From Nitrospirota bacterium (lineage in GTDB: Bacteria; Nitrospirota; Thermodesulfovibrionia; Thermodesulfovibrionales; Dissulfurispiraceae): DNA of 35,245 nt. Below the pieces are notes generated by a model, which did not search any database, was not told the DNA's origin, and saw nothing but the letters and a program-made list of their open reading frames with translations. The stretch lies in contig WSNO01000026.1 in NCBI GenBank assembly GCA_009773415.1, forward strand, positions 1-35,245, given 5' to 3'. A program made the translations under genes and the position numbers. Every line of letters starts with the position of its first letter. Position 1 is the first letter of the stretch. Shown here one piece after another: positions 33,839 through 35,245 of this stretch.

Positions 33839-35245
33839 ATCCCTCAACACGTGTAAATCCTGCACCATTAGATCCGCTGTTTTGAGCCCACGTTGATGGT
33901 TCAGAATCAATAACAGTATATGTCCCCGCTGGCAGAGTTATATTAGGATAAACAGTCCAATAAGCATTTGGCACGCCTCCCTGTCCTGGGGAGCCTTTTG
34001 CCTGCCACGGTCCGTAGGTTCTGCCGCTTTGGTCTCGTAAGGCTATCGTTCCGGGCGTTGAGCCTCTCGCATTGTTCCAATGGTAGTTTTGAATGAGTGT
34101 AATCACATGGGGCTGGTTAACAATAAATGTAGTTGGTCTTGTTGGATTGTTGTAAACACCTGCAATGTTGCCGTTGTTGAAGATGACTTGTCCTTTGCCT
34201 GATGAAATAGTGTTTGAATGCGTTGAGCCTGAAGTTGGAGATTGAGATGTTCTCTCAAGTCGCACATTATCTATAAGCAAGCCAAGATTGTCTCCACCTG
34301 AGTTCCTGAAACTCAATGTGCCAGAGGTAGTAGATGAGATGGTAATATTTTTCTTAATCTTTCGCATTGGTTCGCTGCTAGTAAGAATTATGTTTTCACT
34401 GAATACATTCCCAAGCTTCACTGTCACGGTATTTGTATCGCCTCTCTGAGATCCTCCAAGGTCAAAAGACAGACGATAAATCCCTGGCTCCAAATAGAAA
34501 ATCTGTCGAGTCTCAAACAGACCTGATTTATTGGTAGAGCCATCAAGGTCAACATATAGACCTCTGCCAGGAATAGAATCATGGTATCCATTTCCTATTA
34601 AATCTACTGAGCCATCTTTAACTGTCCATTTGGAGAAGCCTGTATAGTTCAGCATACCTCGTCCATTATTCTCAGTGTCGAAAGTGTCATCAAAAATGAC
34701 CTGTGAAGTCATGTCTCCAGAAGATATAATATGAGACTGAGGAGGTTGTGGTGTAGTAGGTGGCATCTGAGTTCTCTTTGCCCACCAAGAAAATTGTCCA
34801 GCATAATTTTCTTGGGTAAAAGTCCCTTCAAGTCTATCACCAGACAAGGTGCCTGAATATCGCTGGGTTGCGCCTGCAATAGGCCTCGTGAATTGAAGCC
34901 TCCCTGCGGCAGCATCAAACAGGATATTCGTAAGTTGTTCCCATGTCCGATGTGCATCCAGCCATATGCGGCCGCCCCATCCACTGCCACTGCGTTGTAG
35001 CTCCATCTTTCCTTTATAGTTGTTGAAACTAACCTCCCAAGTTCCCTCCACACCTCCTGATGGCGCAGCCGGTGGCCTTGTCTGCTGCACAGCCTGCTGT
35101 TTCTTGACCTCAGCCTCAAGCTTGGCGATATGCTGCTCAAGCGCGGGGTCAGGCAGCAGTTTCAGACTCTCGCGATATTTGGCAACCGCCGCCGCATACT
35201 GCTTCTGGTTCTGCAACTGTTCTCCCTCATCACGCAGCTTCTTCG
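33825..35245 (-). CDS. 5'-truncated beta-rich protein with TPR-like start, function unknown
   Basis: The reading frame is open to the right edge, so the N-terminus is missing. The visible 473 residues begin with a TPR-like helix pair (QNQKQYAAAVAKYRESLKLLPDP) and a short coiled coil. A beta-rich segment around GTWEVSFNNYKGKMELQRSG follows, then a proline-rich linker (MPPTTPQPPQSH). Next comes a jelly-roll-like domain (VIFDDTFDTENNGRG to LLIDNVRLERTS) resembling carbohydrate-binding folds. A C-terminal domain contains NYHWNNARG, YGPWQAKG and AGTYTVIDSEPSTW. The middle is richer in A/T than neighbouring genes, which may indicate acquisition or relaxed selection. A cell-surface or secreted role is inferred. 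It ends in tandem terminator hairpins. Confidence 0.7.
   Translation of the reverse strand, partial: KKLRDEGEQLQNQKQYAAAVAKYRESLKLLPDPALEQHIAKLEAEVKKQQAVQQTRPPAAPSGGVEGTWEVSFNNYKGKMELQRSGSGWGGRIWLDAHRTWEQLTNILFDAAAGRLQFTRPIAGATQRYSGTLSGDRLEGTFTQENYAGQFSWWAKRTQMPPTTPQPPQSHIISSGDMTSQVIFDDTFDTENNGRGMLNYTGFSKWTVKDGSVDLIGNGYHDSIPGRGLYVDLDGSTNKSGLFETRQIFYLEPGIYRLSFDLGGSQRGDTNTVTVKLGNVFSENIILTSSEPMRKIKKNITISSTTSGTLSFRNSGGDNLGLLIDNVRLERTSQSPTSGSTHSNTISSGKGQVIFNNGNIAGVYNNPTRPTTFIVNQPHVITLIQNYHWNNARGSTPGTIALRDQSGRTYGPWQAKGSPGQGGVPNAYWTVYPNITLPAGTYTVIDSEPSTWAQNSGSNGAGFTRVEGYPAR

Noticed and set aside
1-35245. CRISPR arrays, tRNA or rRNA genes, prophage or toxin-antitoxin pairs
   Set aside because: I saw no regularly spaced repeats, cloverleaf structures, rRNA-like sequence, integrase or phage genes.

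Overview
This window reads as chromosome of a Gram-negative bacterium with anaerobic or facultative energy metabolism, at roughly 50-55% G+C by eye. The evidence is an outer-membrane beta-barrel porin, a diheme-type fumarate reductase/succinate dehydrogenase, cytochrome bd oxidase under an Fe-S type Rrf2 regulator, and paired phenylacetate-CoA ligase and ACT-domain genes. A member of Desulfobacterota or a nearby phylum fits best, but this is a guess from gene content; no rRNA or other phylogenetic marker was examined. Nearly all the DNA is coding, and I saw no tRNA, rRNA, CRISPR array or complete insertion sequence.

Layout. 1-3772: the start of a truncated minus-strand gene, then sdhC-sdhA-sdhB and a bidirectional terminator. 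3788-7307 (minus): a duplicated paaK-ACT module (paaK2, ACT, paaK1, ACT). 7308-7939: a divergent control region with candidate promoters both ways, a palindrome and a 149-bp MITE-like element. 7940-16502 (plus): two near-duplicate binding proteins, livH-M-G-F, a third paaK and a porin. 16513-19304: a hairpin overlapping a consensus promoter, then DUF177-rpmF-plsX-fabH. 19324-22799 (minus): slipin, TVP38/DedA-like protein, a membrane histidine kinase-like protein without its phospho-acceptor histidine, and a 116-aa unknown. 22996-26955 (minus): HDOD protein, patatin-like lipoprotein, YjbQ and malate synthase. 27178-30677 (plus): hpt, queD, pmbA and an acyl-CoA dehydrogenase. 30726-33515 (minus): cydA-cydB-rrf2 with a palindromic operator over the cydA -10. 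33825-35245: a 5'-truncated secreted-type beta-rich protein.

How the genes work together. The block 3788-16502 looks like one import-and-activation unit for an aromatic or other carboxylic acid: porin across the outer membrane, two periplasmic binding proteins, a Liv-type ABC importer, and three CoA ligases, two paired with stand-alone ACT proteins that may sense a ligand. The acyl-CoA dehydrogenase, malate synthase and Sdh/Frd complex are plausible downstream steps, but they are not physically linked to the block.

The observations most worth a second look are: a perfect 13-bp hairpin burying the ribosome-binding site and start codon of livH; the slipin-TVP38-pseudokinase-116-aa operon; and the cydAB-rrf2 circuit with its operator on the -10.
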